A stretch of DNA of 64,000 bases, from the NCBI RefSeq assembly GCF_900091505.1, contig NZ_LT607409.1:6014001-6078000 (forward strand), in the 5' to 3' direction. Under the pieces are notes generated by a model. It searched no databases. It was given only the letters and a program-made list of their open reading frames with translations, and was not told the DNA's origin. Position numbers and translations under genes: made by a program. The DNA comes from Micromonospora chokoriensis (lineage in GTDB: Bacteria > Actinomycetota > Actinomycetes > Mycobacteriales > Micromonosporaceae). Shown in pieces: positions 1 to 9,008 of this stretch. The stretch's first letter is position 1. Every line of letters begins with the position of its first letter.

Positions 1-44
1 CCCGAAAGGCTCGCGCCTACAGGTCCTTCACCCAAGGAGGCGCG

Positions 45-3000
45 ATGAGACCGAGACGACTGGCGATCGCCAGCGTGGTCACCCTGCTCGGCGCACTGGC
101 ACTGACTCCACCCGCCAGCGCGAAGCCACCGTCCGAACCGGGCGCCCGCGACGGCCTGGAGGTCTACGTCGGCACTGTCGACGCGAAACAGCGGGACCAG
201 CTCCGCGCGGCGGGGGTCGACCTCGGCCACGACGCGAAGACGGACTCGACCGGCAGGACGACAGTCGAGACGGTGCTCAGCCGCCGGCAGGCGAAGCGGC
301 TGACCGACCAGGGCGTCCCATTGTCGGTGAAGAAGGTGCGCGGCAAGGACGCGTCGCAGGCGCTGCGGGAGCAGGCGGCGGCGGGCTGGACGGCCTTCCG
401 GCCCTACGGGGAACCGGGCGGTCTGCGCGACGAGCTGAACGCCACCGCGGCCCGCTATCCGAAGCTGACCAAGGTCGAGACGATCGGTCGCACCCAGCAG
501 GGCCAGCCGATCATCGCCGTGAAGGTCACCAAGAACGCGCGGACCGTCGCGGACGGGAAGCGGCCCGCCGTGCTCTACGCCGGCGCGCAGCACGCCCGCG
601 AGTGGATCACGCCGGAGATGACCCGCCGGTTGATGCACCACGTGCTGGACAGCTACGGCACCGACCAGGAGATCACCAAACTTCTGGACACGACCGAGCT
701 GTGGTTCCTGCCGGTGGCCAACCCGGACGGTTACGACTTCACCTTCACCCCCGGCAACCGGCTGTGGCGCAAGAACCTGCGGGACAACAACGGCGACGGA
801 CAGATCACCTCCGGCGACGGCGTGGACCTCAACCGCAACTTCAGCTACAAGTGGGGGTACGACAACGAGGGCTCGTCACCGGAGCCGAACAGCGAGACCT
901 ACCGGGGCCCCGGCCCCAACTCGGAGCCGGAGACCAAGGCCCTGGACCAGCTCTTCAAGCGGGTCGGGTTCGAATTCTTCGTCAACTACCACTCGGCGGC
1001 CGAGCTGCTGCTCTACGGCCTCGGTTGGCAGGTGAGCACGCCCACCCCGGATGACGAGATCTACAAGGCGATGGCCGGGGACGACGCGCACCCGGCGGTG
1101 CCCGGGTACGACCCGGACATCTCCGCCGAGCTGTACACGACCAACGGTGACACCGACAGCCACGCCACCGTCCGGTACGGCACGCTGGGCTTCACCCCGG
1201 AGATGTCCACCTGTGAGGCCGCCTCGGCGGTCGACCCGGACGACGAGTGGCGCCCGGAGGACTGCGTCAGCGGCTTCATCTTCCCCGACGACGAGACGTT
1301 GATCGCCGGCGAGGTGAGCAAGAACCTGCCGTTCGCGCTGGCCGTGGCCAAGTCGGCGGCGGACCCGGACGAGCCGGTGTCGGTGGTCGGCCGGAGCACC
1401 CCGGACTTCGTGGTGGACGCCTTCGACACCTCGTACGGGCGCACCCAGCAGGTCGCCGCCATCACGCGGCGGGCGCTGAAGAACGTGAAGATGCACTACA
1501 CGGTCAACGGCGGGCGACCGAAGACCGTCGCGGTCCGCGAGTGGCGCGGCGGCGAGCGGTACGGCGGCACGCACGACGACTACTACGCGGAGCTACGCGG
1601 GACGGTCGGCGGCACGAAACCGGGAGACCGGGTGGAGGTCTGGTTCACCGGCAACAAACCCCGGTCCGGGGTGGTCGCGAGCGAGCACTTCACCTACCGG
1701 GTGCACACCGACATCGGCGGTGACGTGCTGGTCCTCGCCGCTGAGGACGTCACCGGCCTCAGCCCGGCGCAGACCGGCACCTCCGCGAAGTACGCCGACG
1801 AGATCGCGGCGTCGTTGAGCGCCGCCGGGCGCAGCAGCGACGTGTACGACTTCGACGTGATGGGCCGCAGGGCGCCGCACCCGCTGGGGGTGCTGTCGCA
1901 CTACCGGGCCGTGGTGTGGGAGACCGGCGACGACGTGATCATGCGCTCGCCCGGTCAGGTCGCCGGCACCGCGGCCAAGGCGGCGCTGGACACCGAACTG
2001 GCCGTCCGGGACTACCTGAACGAGGGCGGGAAGCTCCTGGTCAGCGGCCAGTACGCGCTGTTCGCCCAGGGCGCCAACGGTTCGTACGTCTACCACCCGG
2101 ACGCGCCGCCGGAGTGCACCAACGCCGACGACCTCACCTGCCTGCCGCTGCTCAACGACTTCCAGCAGTACTGGTTGGGAGCGCACACCTACGTCAGCGA
2201 CGGCGGCACCGCGCCGGAGGGCGAACCGTTCCCGGTCGTCGGCCGCGACGGCGCGTTCACCGGCTTCGACGGGCAGCTCAACGCGGCCGGTTCGGCGGAG
2301 AACCAGGGGCACACCGCGTCGTTCCTGACCACGTCGAGCTTCCTGCCGCCGGACGAGTTCCCGCAGTTCGCCAGCTCCGCCCCGGTGGGCTGGACCCGAC
2401 CGGGTGGCGCGCCGTTCGACCCGCGTACGGGTGAGTGGTACCTGCACAGCGGGCAGGCCGACGAGTCGTACAAGCGGCTCACCCGCACTGTGGACCTCAG
2501 CGCGGCGACCAGCGGCGAGCTGCGCTTCTTCACCTCGTACGAGATCGAGCAGAACTGGGACTTCCTCTTCGTCGAGGCCCACGAGGTGGGCAGCGACAAC
2601 TGGACGACCCTGCCGGACGTCAACGGCAAGACCAGCACGGTCACCGGGGAGAGCTGCACCTCCGGTTGGGGCCAGTTGCACCCGTTCCTCGCCCACTACC
2701 AGGGCGCTGGCTGCTCCCCCACCGGCAGCACCGGAAGCTGGAACGCGGCGACCGGGACGTCGAGCGGGTGGAAGGAGTTCGTGGTCGACCTGACCCCGTA
2801 CGCCGGCAAGCAGGTCGAGGTGTCGATCACGTACGCCTCGGACTGGGCCACCCAGGGCCTCGGGGTCTTCCTGGACGACGCCCGGGTGGTGGTCGACGGG
2901 TCGACGGTGGCGGAGACGTCGTTCGAGTCCACCGACCTGGGCGGCTGGACGGTGGCCGGGCCTCCGGCCGGGTCCGGTGGCAACGCCAACGACTGGTCGC

Positions 3001-3149
3001 GCAGCCAGCAGGCGTTCGAGGAGGGCTCGGTGGTGGTCACCGGGGACACGGTGTACCTGGGCTTCGGGTTGGAGGGCCTCTCCCCAGCGGCCCGCGATGA
3101 CCTGGTCGCCCGGTCGTTGACCCACCTCACCGGTCAACCCCGCCCCTGA
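45..3149 (+). CDS. Secreted M14-family zinc carboxypeptidase with large C-terminal beta-domain
   Basis: An exported metallocarboxypeptidase that would remove C-terminal residues from peptides outside the cell. Residues 1-26 form a signal peptide (basic start, hydrophobic core, cut after PPASA). An N-terminal region (about 30-115) precedes the M14 catalytic domain (about 120-440). The zinc-binding HxxE is H183/E186 (AQHAREW), the third zinc ligand is probably H316 in NYHSA, and the catalytic glutamate is probably E386 in FTPEMS. The roughly 590 C-terminal residues, including RFFTSYEIEQNWDF, resemble the beta-sandwich regions of immune-inhibitor-A type secreted peptidases. At 1034 aa it is much longer than a minimal M14 enzyme. 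The ATG is preceded by a strong AAGGAGG at 34-40. Family and export are clear; the substrate is unknown. Confidence 0.9.
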   Translation: MRPRRLAIASVVTLLGALALTPPASAKPPSEPGARDGLEVYVGTVDAKQRDQLRAAGVDLGHDAKTDSTGRTTVETVLSRRQAKRLTDQGVPLSVKKVRGKDASQALREQAAAGWTAFRPYGEPGGLRDELNATAARYPKLTKVETIGRTQQGQPIIAVKVTKNARTVADGKRPAVLYAGAQHAREWITPEMTRRLMHHVLDSYGTDQEITKLLDTTELWFLPVANPDGYDFTFTPGNRLWRKNLRDNNGDGQITSGDGVDLNRNFSYKWGYDNEGSSPEPNSETYRGPGPNSEPETKALDQLFKRVGFEFFVNYHSAAELLLYGLGWQVSTPTPDDEIYKAMAGDDAHPAVPGYDPDISAELYTTNGDTDSHATVRYGTLGFTPEMSTCEAASAVDPDDEWRPEDCVSGFIFPDDETLIAGEVSKNLPFALAVAKSAADPDEPVSVVGRSTPDFVVDAFDTSYGRTQQVAAITRRALKNVKMHYTVNGGRPKTVAVREWRGGERYGGTHDDYYAELRGTVGGTKPGDRVEVWFTGNKPRSGVVASEHFTYRVHTDIGGDVLVLAAEDVTGLSPAQTGTSAKYADEIAASLSAAGRSSDVYDFDVMGRRAPHPLGVLSHYRAVVWETGDDVIMRSPGQVAGTAAKAALDTELAVRDYLNEGGKLLVSGQYALFAQGANGSYVYHPDAPPECTNADDLTCLPLLNDFQQYWLGAHTYVSDGGTAPEGEPFPVVGRDGAFTGFDGQLNAAGSAENQGHTASFLTTSSFLPPDEFPQFASSAPVGWTRPGGAPFDPRTGEWYLHSGQADESYKRLTRTVDLSAATSGELRFFTSYEIEQNWDFLFVEAHEVGSDNWTTLPDVNGKTSTVTGESCTSGWGQLHPFLAHYQGAGCSPTGSTGSWNAATGTSSGWKEFVVDLTPYAGKQVEVSITYASDWATQGLGVFLDDARVVVDGSTVAETSFESTDLGGWTVAGPPAGSGGNANDWSRSQQAFEEGSVVVTGDTVYLGFGLEGLSPAARDDLVARSLTHLTGQPRP

Positions 3150-3158
3150 CGGCGGCGA

Positions 3159-3192
3159 GGTGCGCCGGCGGTCCGTGGGCCGCCGGCGCACC
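3159..3192. terminator. Perfect 12-bp stem hairpin after the carboxypeptidase gene
   Basis: Arms 3159-3170 and 3181-3192 are perfectly complementary around a 10-nt loop, starting 9 nt after the carboxypeptidase stop codon. There is no U-tract, as is common for terminators of high-GC actinobacteria. The right arm also lies in the first unit of the 33-bp tandem repeat. Confidence 0.55.
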
Positions 3193-3240
3193 TTCGGCGT
3201 ACGCCGGGTGGGCCGCCGGCGCACCTTCGGCGTACGCCGG
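3175..3240. repeat. Two perfect 33-bp tandem repeats
   Basis: Units 3175-3207 and 3208-3240 are identical, and a third copy begins at 3241 but decays after a few bases. They fill the gap between the carboxypeptidase gene and nadK and contain repeated GCCGGCGC-type inverted sequence. Probably a recent duplication of a terminator-like hairpin. Confidence 0.8.
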
Positions 3241-3273
3241 GTGCGCCCCGCACCTTTGTGATGAGCTGTACGG

Positions 3274-4206
3274 GTGTCGGGGCTGGGACTTGTGCTGCAC
3301 CCCACCCGGGATGTCACCGAGGTGGTCGAAATCATCGAACGGTGGGCCACCCGCCACCACAAGACGCTGTTCGTTCGCGAGGAGGACCAGCACCGCGTCC
3401 CGTCCTGCGTCGAGCCGTTGCCGGAGGGCGAGGTCCCCGTCCGCGCCGACGCGTTGATCAGCATCGGCGGTGACGGCACGATGCTGGGTGCGCTGCGCTC
3501 CGCCGTCCGCGATCCGAAGCCGGTGCTCGGCGTACACCTGGGTCGTCTGGGGTTTCTGGTGGAGATCGAGCCGCCGGAGTTGCCCGACGCGCTGAGCCGG
3601 CTGCTGTCGAAGGACTTCACCGTCGAGTCGCACGCGTGCCTCGCCTGCGACGTGTGCGGTGACGACGTCGTGGCGTTCAACGACATCGCGTTGGTCCGCC
3701 AGCCGGGCGCCGGTTTCGTCAGCGTCACGCTCGCCATCGACGGCCAGCAGTACGGCTACTACCGCAGCGACGCCGTGGTGGTCAGCACCCCGATCGGCTC
3801 GACGGCGTACAGCTACGCGGCCGGGGGTCCACTGATCTCCCCGGCGGCGGATTCCGTGGTGATCACACCGGCGGCGCCGATGGCCGGCATCTCCCGGGCG
3901 GTTGTGCTCTCGCCGGACGAGAAGATCCGGTTGGAGTTGCAGCCCAACTCGTCGCCGGTCGTGGTGGAGATGGACGGGTTGGTGTTCCGGGACGCGGCCA
4001 CCGAGGGGGCGGTGGACATCTCGTACCGTCGCGACGCCGGTCTGGTGGTCCGCTTCGACCCGTTGCGTTACCAGGAGCGCAACCAGTTGAAGATGACACT
4101 GCTCGACCTGCCGTTCCTCCCCGAGCAGCTCCGCGAACTGCTGCCCGAGGAGCTACGCCGGCGCAGCCAGGAACTCCCGCCCCCCGCCGACCCCCCACCC
4201 TGCTGA
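3274..4206 (+). CDS. nadK: NAD kinase
   Basis: Phosphorylates NAD to NADP in the cytoplasm using ATP or polyphosphate. The hallmark GGDGT is at residues 65-69, followed by the NDI motif (VVAFNDIALV, about residue 130) and the glycine-rich VSTPIGSTAYSYAAGGP segment that binds NAD. The length of 310 aa is usual for actinobacterial enzymes. The GTG at 3274 gives the expected N-terminus (GLVLHPTRD). In many actinobacteria nadK sits in a recN region; here its neighbours are a carboxypeptidase and pgm. It converges on pgm with a long palindrome between the two genes. Confidence 0.95.
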   Translation: MSGLGLVLHPTRDVTEVVEIIERWATRHHKTLFVREEDQHRVPSCVEPLPEGEVPVRADALISIGGDGTMLGALRSAVRDPKPVLGVHLGRLGFLVEIEPPELPDALSRLLSKDFTVESHACLACDVCGDDVVAFNDIALVRQPGAGFVSVTLAIDGQQYGYYRSDAVVVSTPIGSTAYSYAAGGPLISPAADSVVITPAAPMAGISRAVVLSPDEKIRLELQPNSSPVVVEMDGLVFRDAATEGAVDISYRRDAGLVVRFDPLRYQERNQLKMTLLDLPFLPEQLRELLPEELRRRSQELPPPADPPPC

Positions 4207-4256
4207 GCCCCAACCCCACCCCCACCCCGGTCCCCCTGCCCCGCCCCGGAGCTGTC

Positions 4257-4311
4257 GATCAAGAGGTTTGCGTCATGCCGCCCGGCGTGTCGTGACGCAA
4301 ACCTCTTGATC
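4257..4311. terminator. 19-bp perfect palindrome between convergent nadK and pgm
   Basis: Arms 4257-4275 and 4293-4311 are perfect inverted repeats of 19 bp around a 17-nt spacer. The element lies between two convergent stop codons and so fits a bidirectional terminator. The arms are AT-richer than the surroundings (contain AAGAGGTTTGCGTCA), which suggests a mobile-like repeat unit reused as a terminator. Confidence 0.75.
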
Positions 4312-4343
4312 ACCGGGAGCGGGGGTGGGGGTGGGGGTGGGGG

Positions 4344-5987
4344 TCAGGTCTGGGTCAGGGCTTGGTCTACCAGGGTTTTGGCTTCTTGCTGGATCTTCTT
4401 CAGGTGGTCGGGGCCCTGGAAGGACTCGGCGTAGATCTTGTAGACGTCTTCCGTGCCGGAGGGCCTCGCGGCGAACCAGCCGGACTTCGTGCTGACCTTC
4501 AGGCCGCCGATCGGGGCGTCGTTGCCGGGGGCGGTGGTCAGCGTCGCGGTGATCGGCTCACCCGCCAACTCGGTGGCGGTGACCTGCTCCGGGGAGAGCT
4601 TGCCGAGCACCGCCTTCTGCTCCCGGGTGGCCGGGGCGTCGATCCGGGCGTACGACGGGGCGCCGAAGCGCTCGGCCAGCTCCGCCCAGTGTTCGCTCGG
4701 GCTCCGCCCGGTGGTGGCCAGGATCTCGGAGGCGAGCAGGCAGAGCAGGATGCCGTCCTTGTCGGTGGTCCAGGTGGAACCGTCGCGGCGCAGGAACGAC
4801 GCCCCGGCGCTCTCCTCACCGCCGAAGCCGACCGCGCCGTCGAGCAGGCCGGGCACGAACCACTTGAAGCCGACCGGCACCTCCAGCAGCGGTCGGCCCA
4901 GGTCGGCGGCGACCCGGTCGATCATCGACGAGGAGACCAGCGTCTTGCCCACGGCGGCGGCCGGACCCCATTCGGTACGGGTACGGAACAGGTGGCCGAT
5001 CGCCACCGCCAGGAAGTGGTTCGGGTTCATCAGGCCGGCGTCCGGGGTGACGATGCCGTGCCGGTCGGCGTCGGCGTCGTTGCCGGTGGAGATCTGGAAG
5101 TCGGCGCGGGCGGCGATCAGCGACGCCATCGCGTTCGGCGAGGAGCAGTCCATCCGGATCTTGCCGTCCCCGTCCAGGGTCATGAACCGCCAGGTCGGGT
5201 CCACCGTCGGGTTGACCACTGTCAGGTCCAGCCGGTGCCGCTCGGCGATCTCGCCCCAGTACGCCACGCTCGCCCCACCGAGCGGGTCCGCGCCGATCCG
5301 CACCCCGGCGTCGCGGATCGCGTCGATGTCGATCGCCGCCGGCAGGTCGTCGACGTAGTGGGCGAGGAAGTCGTACTCCCCGGTGGTGTCCGCGGCCCGG
5401 GCCCGCGCCTGGGTGATCCGGCGGACCTCCTTGAGCCCGGCGGCCAGGATCGCGTTGGCCCGGTCCTGGATCCACCGGGTGACGTCGGTGTCGGCCGGAC
5501 CGCCGTTGGTGGGGTTGTACTTGAAACCGCCGTCGTCGGGCGGGTTGTGCGACGGGGTGATGACGATGCCGTCGGCGAGACCGCTGGTCCGACCCCGGTT
5601 GTGCGTGAGGATCGCGTGCGACAACGCCGGCGTGGGGGTGTAGCCGTCACGGCTGTCCACCAGCACGGTGACCCCGTTGGCGGCGAGCACCTCCAGCGCG
5701 TCCACCGCGGCGGGCGCGGACAGCGCGTGGGTGTCCCGGGCGAGGAACAGCGGCCCGTCCAGCCCCTGCTCGCGCCGGTAGTCGCACAGCGCCTGGGTGA
5801 CCGCCAGGATGTGGTCGGAGTTGAACGCGTTGCGCAGGCTGGAGCCGCGGTGCCCGGAGGTGCCGAAGGAGACCTGCTGCGCCGGGTCCGCGGGATCCGG
5901 GTGCTCGGCGTAGTAGGCGGTCACCAGGCGCGGCACGTCGACCAGGTCGGCGGGCTCGGCGGGCTGGCCGGCACGGGGGTGGGTCAC
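4344..5987 (-). CDS. pgm: Phosphoglucomutase (alpha-D-glucose-specific)
   Basis: Interconverts glucose-6-phosphate and glucose-1-phosphate, feeding GlgC directly upstream. The active-site phosphoserine is S146 in ITPSHNPP, metal binding is by the NDADADRHG loop, and the sugar-binding GGEESAGAS and phosphate-binding RPSGTEDVYK motifs follow. At 547 aa it matches the family norm. The ATG at 5987 is 31 bp downstream of the glgC stop codon on the same strand, so glgC and pgm may be cotranscribed as a glucose-storage unit. Confidence 0.95.
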   Translation of the reverse strand: MTHPRAGQPAEPADLVDVPRLVTAYYAEHPDPADPAQQVSFGTSGHRGSSLRNAFNSDHILAVTQALCDYRREQGLDGPLFLARDTHALSAPAAVDALEVLAANGVTVLVDSRDGYTPTPALSHAILTHNRGRTSGLADGIVITPSHNPPDDGGFKYNPTNGGPADTDVTRWIQDRANAILAAGLKEVRRITQARARAADTTGEYDFLAHYVDDLPAAIDIDAIRDAGVRIGADPLGGASVAYWGEIAERHRLDLTVVNPTVDPTWRFMTLDGDGKIRMDCSSPNAMASLIAARADFQISTGNDADADRHGIVTPDAGLMNPNHFLAVAIGHLFRTRTEWGPAAAVGKTLVSSSMIDRVAADLGRPLLEVPVGFKWFVPGLLDGAVGFGGEESAGASFLRRDGSTWTTDKDGILLCLLASEILATTGRSPSEHWAELAERFGAPSYARIDAPATREQKAVLGKLSPEQVTATELAGEPITATLTTAPGNDAPIGGLKVSTKSGWFAARPSGTEDVYKIYAESFQGPDHLKKIQQEAKTLVDQALTQT

Positions 5988-6018
5988 TGCAGGATCCTCC
6001 TCGGTGTGTGCGGGTCGG

Positions 6019-7251
6019 TCACGGCTCGACCTTCTGGCCCTTGCCGATCACCACGATGCCGTTGTCGGAGACGGTGTAGCGCTGCCGGTCCTTCTCCAGG
6101 TCGACGCCGATCTCGACGCCCTCCGGGACGAAGACGTTCTTGTCCAGGATGGCCCGCCGGACCACCGCGTGCCGGCCGATCTCCACACCCTCCATCAGCA
6201 CCGAGCCCTCGACGTGCGCCCAGGAGTGCACCCGCACCTTCGGCGACACGATCGAGTTCTCCACCAGCGAACCGGAGATCACCACGCCCGGGGAGACCAT
6301 CGAGCCGACCGCGCGGCCGACCCGCTCACCCCACTGGTGGACGAACTTCGCCGGCGGCCACGGCAGCTGCTCGGTGTAGATCGGCCAGTCGAAGTTGTAC
6401 ATGTTGAAGACGGGGTGCACGTTGATCAGATCCATGTGCGCGTCGTAGAACGAGTCGAGCGTCCCCACGTCACGCCAGTAGCCGCGATCCCGGTCGGTGC
6501 TGCCCGGCACCTCGTTGTCGCGGAAGTCGTAGACGTTCGCCTCGCCCCGCTCGACGAGCATCGGGATGATGCTGCCGCCCATGTCGTGCTTGCTGGTCTT
6601 GTCCTCCGCGTCGCGCTCGACCGCCTCGCAGAGCGCGCGGGTGGTGAAGACGTAGTTGCCCATCGAGGCGTAGATCTCGTCCGGCGCGTCGGGCAGACCG
6701 ACCGCGTCGGTCGGCTTCTCGCGGAACGCCCGGATGCGCTTGCCGTCCTCGCCGACCTCGATGACGCCGAACTGGTCGGCCATCGACAGCGGCTGGCGGA
6801 TGCCGGCAACGGTGACCGCGGCGCCGGAGGCGATGTGGTCCTCCACCATCTGCCGGGGGTCCATCCGGTAGATGTGGTCGGCGCCGAAGACGATCACGTA
6901 GTCGGGCTGCTCGTCGTTGATGAGGTTGAAGCTCTGGTAGATGGCGTCGGCCGAGCCGGCGAACCACCACGGGCCGCGACGCTGCTGCGCGGGCACCGGG
7001 GTGACGTAGTTGCCGAGCAGCGTGGACATCCGCCAGGTCTTGGTGATGTGCCGGTCGAGGGAGTGGGACTTGTACTGGGTCAGCACGACGATCTTGAGAT
7101 AGCCGGCGTTGGCCAGGTTGGAGAGGACGAAATCGACCATGCGGTACATCCCGCCGAACGGGACGGCCGGCTTGGCCCGGTCCGTGGTGAGTGGCATCAG
7201 GCGCTTGCCCTCACCACCCGCCAGGACGATCGCGAGAACCTTGGCAGCCAT
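6019..7251 (-). CDS. glgC: Glucose-1-phosphate adenylyltransferase (ADP-glucose pyrophosphorylase)
   Basis: Makes ADP-glucose from glucose-1-phosphate and ATP, the committed step of bacterial glycogen synthesis. The N-terminal nucleotidyltransferase motif is IVLAGGEGKRLMPLT, followed by AKPAVPFGG. The C-terminal part, with SLVENSIVSPKVRVHSWA, is a left-handed beta-helix. The length of 410 aa is typical. It is divergent from the maltose-1-phosphate synthase gene, an arrangement shared with mycobacteria. A TAGCGT box on the minus strand ends 6 nt before the ATG and no Shine-Dalgarno sequence is present, so a leaderless mRNA is likely. Confidence 0.95.
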   Translation of the reverse strand: MAAKVLAIVLAGGEGKRLMPLTTDRAKPAVPFGGMYRMVDFVLSNLANAGYLKIVVLTQYKSHSLDRHITKTWRMSTLLGNYVTPVPAQQRRGPWWFAGSADAIYQSFNLINDEQPDYVIVFGADHIYRMDPRQMVEDHIASGAAVTVAGIRQPLSMADQFGVIEVGEDGKRIRAFREKPTDAVGLPDAPDEIYASMGNYVFTTRALCEAVERDAEDKTSKHDMGGSIIPMLVERGEANVYDFRDNEVPGSTDRDRGYWRDVGTLDSFYDAHMDLINVHPVFNMYNFDWPIYTEQLPWPPAKFVHQWGERVGRAVGSMVSPGVVISGSLVENSIVSPKVRVHSWAHVEGSVLMEGVEIGRHAVVRRAILDKNVFVPEGVEIGVDLEKDRQRYTVSDNGIVVIGKGQKVEP

Positions 7252-7257
7252 GCCCCG

Positions 7258-7263
7258 ACGCTA
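7258..7263 (-). promoter_or_regulatory. Candidate -10 box of leaderless glgC
   Basis: TAGCGT on the minus strand fits the actinobacterial TANNNT -10 consensus. It ends 6 nt before the glgC ATG, so transcription would start at about the start codon. The -35 box is not clear. Confidence 0.5.
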
Positions 7264-7309
7264 TCCACCCGCGTCGCACTTCACCACTCGTACGGGGACT
7301 CTTCTGCAC

Positions 7310-7315
7310 TAGGGT
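7310..7315 (+). promoter_or_regulatory. Candidate -10 box of leaderless glgM
   Basis: TAGGGT lies 8 nt before the ATG at 7324 and no Shine-Dalgarno sequence is visible. The same CTAGGGTG context recurs before alkB at 56170. It is divergent from the glgC promoter box within a 72-bp gap. Confidence 0.5.
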
Positions 7316-7323
7316 GCGGGGTC

Positions 7324-8529
7324 ATGACGGAACCCACCCCGCTGCGCGTCGATCTGCTCACCCGCGAGTACCCGCCGGAGGTCTACGGCGGCGCGGGCGT
7401 GCACGTCGAGTACCTGGCCCGGGAGTTGCGCCGCCTCAGCGACGTCCGCGTGCACTGCTTCGGCCGGCCGCGCACCGAGCCGGGCGTCACCGCGTACCCC
7501 GAACCGCCCGGCCTGACCGGCGCGAACGCCGCGCTGCGCACGATGGGCGTGGATCTGGAGATGGCCGCCGGCACGGCCGGCACCGACGTGGTGCACAGCC
7601 ACACGTGGTACGCGAACCTGGCCGGACACACCGCGAAACTGCTGCACGGGGTGCCGCACGTGGTGACCGCGCACAGCCTGGAGCCGCTGCGGCCGTGGAA
7701 GGCCGAGCAACTCGGCGGCGGTTACGCGCTCTCGTCCTGGATCGAGCGGACCGCGATGGAGGCCGCCGACGCGGTGATCGCCGTGAGTGGGGGGATGCGC
7801 ACCGACGTGTTGACCGCCTACCCGCAGATCGACCCGTCGAAGGTCCGGGTCGTCTACAACGGCATCGACACCGTGCAGTACGCCCCGGACCACGACACCG
7901 ACGTGCTCGACCGGCTCGGCATCGACCCGTCCCGCCCCAGCGTGGTCTATGTGGGAAGGATCACCCGGCAGAAGGGGCTGCCGTACCTGCTGCGGGCCGC
8001 CCGGGAGTTGCCGGCGGACACGCAGCTCGTGCTGCTCGCCGGCGCGCCGGACACGGCAGAGATCGCCGCCGAGGTGGAGGGGCTGGTCGCCGAGTTGCGG
8101 GCCAACCGCTCCGGCGTGGTCTGGGTGGCCGAGATGCTGCCCAAGCCCGAGGTGATCCAGGTGCTCACCCACGCGACGGTCTTCGTCTGCCCGTCGGTCT
8201 ACGAGCCGATGGGCATCGTCAACCTGGAGGCGATGGCCTGCGAAACGGCAGTGGTGGCCACCGCCACCGGTGGCATCCCCGAGGTCGTGGCCGGCGACGA
8301 GACGGGCCTGCTGGTCCCCATCGAGCAGGCCACCGACGGCTCCGGGACGCCGCTGAAGCCGGAGACGTTCGTGGCCGATCTGGCGGCGGCGATCAACACG
8401 CTGCTGGCCGACCCGGCGCGCACGGAACGGTTCGGCCTGGCCGGTCGCCGGCGCGCGGTGGAGCACTTCTCCTGGGACGCCATCGCCGGGCAGACCCTGG
8501 AGGTCTACCGGTCCGTCGGCGCGGCCTGA
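7324..8529 (+). CDS. glgM: GT4 maltose-1-phosphate synthase (GlgM-type, often annotated glycogen synthase GlgA)
   Basis: A GT-B fold glycosyltransferase of 401 aa. N-terminal LLTREYPPEVYGGAGVHVEY carries the acceptor-side glycine loop, and the C-terminal half has the donor-site VYVGRITRQKG and the EX7E-like CPSVYEPMGIVNLEAMAC. Actinobacterial members of this clade, placed next to glgC, make alpha-maltose-1-phosphate from ADP-glucose and glucose-1-phosphate for GlgE. The glgE gene less than 1 kb downstream supports this over a classical linear glycogen synthase. A longer upstream in-frame reading exists but overlaps glgC antisense and is not credible. Confidence 0.9.
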   Translation: MTEPTPLRVDLLTREYPPEVYGGAGVHVEYLARELRRLSDVRVHCFGRPRTEPGVTAYPEPPGLTGANAALRTMGVDLEMAAGTAGTDVVHSHTWYANLAGHTAKLLHGVPHVVTAHSLEPLRPWKAEQLGGGYALSSWIERTAMEAADAVIAVSGGMRTDVLTAYPQIDPSKVRVVYNGIDTVQYAPDHDTDVLDRLGIDPSRPSVVYVGRITRQKGLPYLLRAARELPADTQLVLLAGAPDTAEIAAEVEGLVAELRANRSGVVWVAEMLPKPEVIQVLTHATVFVCPSVYEPMGIVNLEAMACETAVVATATGGIPEVVAGDETGLLVPIEQATDGSGTPLKPETFVADLAAAINTLLADPARTERFGLAGRRRAVEHFSWDAIAGQTLEVYRSVGAA

Positions 8530-8600
8530 GGCACCGCTCGGATCCTGCACCGTCAGCTTCACGTCGAGGCTCACCGCTGTCTCACCCCAAGCCCGCCGAC

Positions 8601-9008
8601 CTAGATCAACTCGGATTTCAGGAAATCGTCGTATCCGGGTCGCGCGGACACCGCGGATCCCTGCAACCCGAGTGAGTCTTGACAGCCGCCGGCCAGCTTC
8701 CGGTACCGCGCATAAGCCTTGCCGGCGAGGAAGCCCGCGAGGTATGGAAGCTCCTCGCGAAGGAAGTCCCCCGCCGGCAGCGCCTCGTCCAACTCTTCGA
8801 TGCGGTCGAACCGGACCGACACCTCGGCGTACACGATGGGGTTGATCACCAGGTTGCCCGCGTCGCGGGCTTCGGCGAGGGCGGCCCCGGACCACTCCGC
8901 CCACTTGGGGTCGTCGGTGAAGATGTCCAGCAGCACATTGGCGTCGACCAGGGTCGTCGTCGCGTCGGATGGACGCGACGGCACTGCGCGGAGCCGATCA
9001 CTCGCCAC
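8601..9008 (-). pseudogene. Internally deleted VapC-like PIN-domain toxin
   Basis: Residues 20-105 look like a VapC-family PIN nuclease: the first catalytic aspartate is in TLVDANVLLDIFTDDP, followed by INPIVYAEVSVRFD and FLAGKAYARYRK. After that, the conserved PDF(F/Y)IGAH segment and the later acidic residues are missing. The tail ARPGYDDFLKSELI resembles the extreme C-terminus of intact family members. I therefore infer an internal deletion of roughly 20 residues rather than a frameshift; the region beyond the stop contains no lost segment. The GTG start overlaps the preceding antitoxin remnant by 11 nt. Probably inactive. Confidence 0.65.

Noticed and set aside
1593..3737. Long minus-strand open frame antisense to the carboxypeptidase gene and nadK
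   Set aside because: A shadow of high-GC coding on the plus strand: Arg/Gly/Pro-rich, no domain, covers two real genes.
6004..7323. In-frame N-terminal extension of the maltose-1-phosphate synthase gene by 440 codons
   Set aside because: Lies antisense to glgC and lacks motifs; the true start is ATG 7324 after a -10 box.
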